Made by a program: the position numbers and the translations under genes
Shown here: piece by piece, positions 44,254 to 44,376 of the stretch
Position numbering within the stretch: position 1 is the first letter of the stretch
Layout: every line of letters begins with the position of its first letter
Source of the DNA: a virus
Reading direction: 5' to 3' (one strand)
DNA length: 44,376 nt
Virus record (IMG/VR): IMGVR_UViG_3300034736_000492
Span: 1 to 44,376 of that record
The notes under the pieces: model-generated
What the model was told of the DNA's origin: nothing
The model's database searches: none
Seen by the model: only the letters and a program-made list of their open reading frames with translations

Positions 44254-44376
44254 TTAGTATGCCAGTCTCCATGTACCGTTTGGATATTCGCCGTCAAATG
44301 CTAGTATCCATTCACTATTATCAAATTTATATTGTTTACCGGTATTAAGATTTGATGTATATATAACTGTGTCGTC
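44254..44376 (-). CDS. C-terminal fragment of a gene running off the window
   Basis: The minus strand is open from the window edge to a TAA at 44254-44256, giving 40 residues that end GEYPNGTWRLAY. The text is compositionally protein-like (TGKQYKFDNSEWILAFDG) and ends 13 bases before the Nudix start, so it is probably the upstream gene of the same minus-strand operon. Too short to assign. Confidence 0.5.
   Translation of the reverse strand, partial: DDTVIYTSNLNTGKQYKFDNSEWILAFDGEYPNGTWRLAY

Overview
The window looks like a piece of a large T4-like (myovirus-type) phage genome from an AT-rich marine or aquatic setting. Reasons: very large modular virion proteins with chitin-binding-like, beta-helix and Asp-box modules; T4-late-type ATAAATA boxes in front of the big structural genes; a UUCG-capped terminator; almost all genes on one strand with tiny gaps or overlaps; and no bacterial housekeeping genes. 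The host is not identifiable, but LPS-type heptose genes point to a Gram-negative host (inference).

Region 1 (1-33555, all + strand) is a structural/adhesin block. Two paralogous fibre-like proteins (the first cut by the window edge) are followed by a small beta protein, a 126-residue unknown, then two giant proteins (2700 and 3727 residues) that share one architecture: seven N-terminal CBM5/12-like modules, a beta-helix, Asp-box propeller-like repeats and a common C-terminal module. The larger giant differs mainly by about 1,480 extra residues of tandem C-x-RD repeats placed inside the beta-helix. A second small beta protein, a 665-residue fibre protein, three tandem cysteine-rich/glycine-rich proteins (27-31 Cys each) and a probable tail-fibre assembly chaperone close the block, which ends at a strong terminator.

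Region 2 (33695-43070, + strand) is a tightly packed sugar/oxygenase operon: a GT9-like glycosyltransferase, a NodU/CmcH-type carbamoyltransferase, five 2OG-Fe(II) oxygenase-like proteins, a cupin, an SGNH-hydrolase-like protein and three enzymes of ADP-heptose synthesis (HldE, HldD, GmhB). The only missing step of the classical route is GmhA. Together these could make, transfer and decorate a carbamoylated or hydroxylated heptose for the virion, the host envelope or DNA (inference). hldE has its own perfect sigma70 consensus promoter whose predicted start falls on the start codon, so its mRNA may be leaderless.

Region 3 (43071-44376) has a small acidic unknown protein behind an exact TATAAATA box, a bidirectional terminator, and then a minus-strand set: a degenerate cupin paralogue, a Nudix hydrolase and the C-terminal end of a further gene running off the window. 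There is no gene-free stretch above 300 bases; the longest gaps are 3558-3702 and 33556-33694, both described below.
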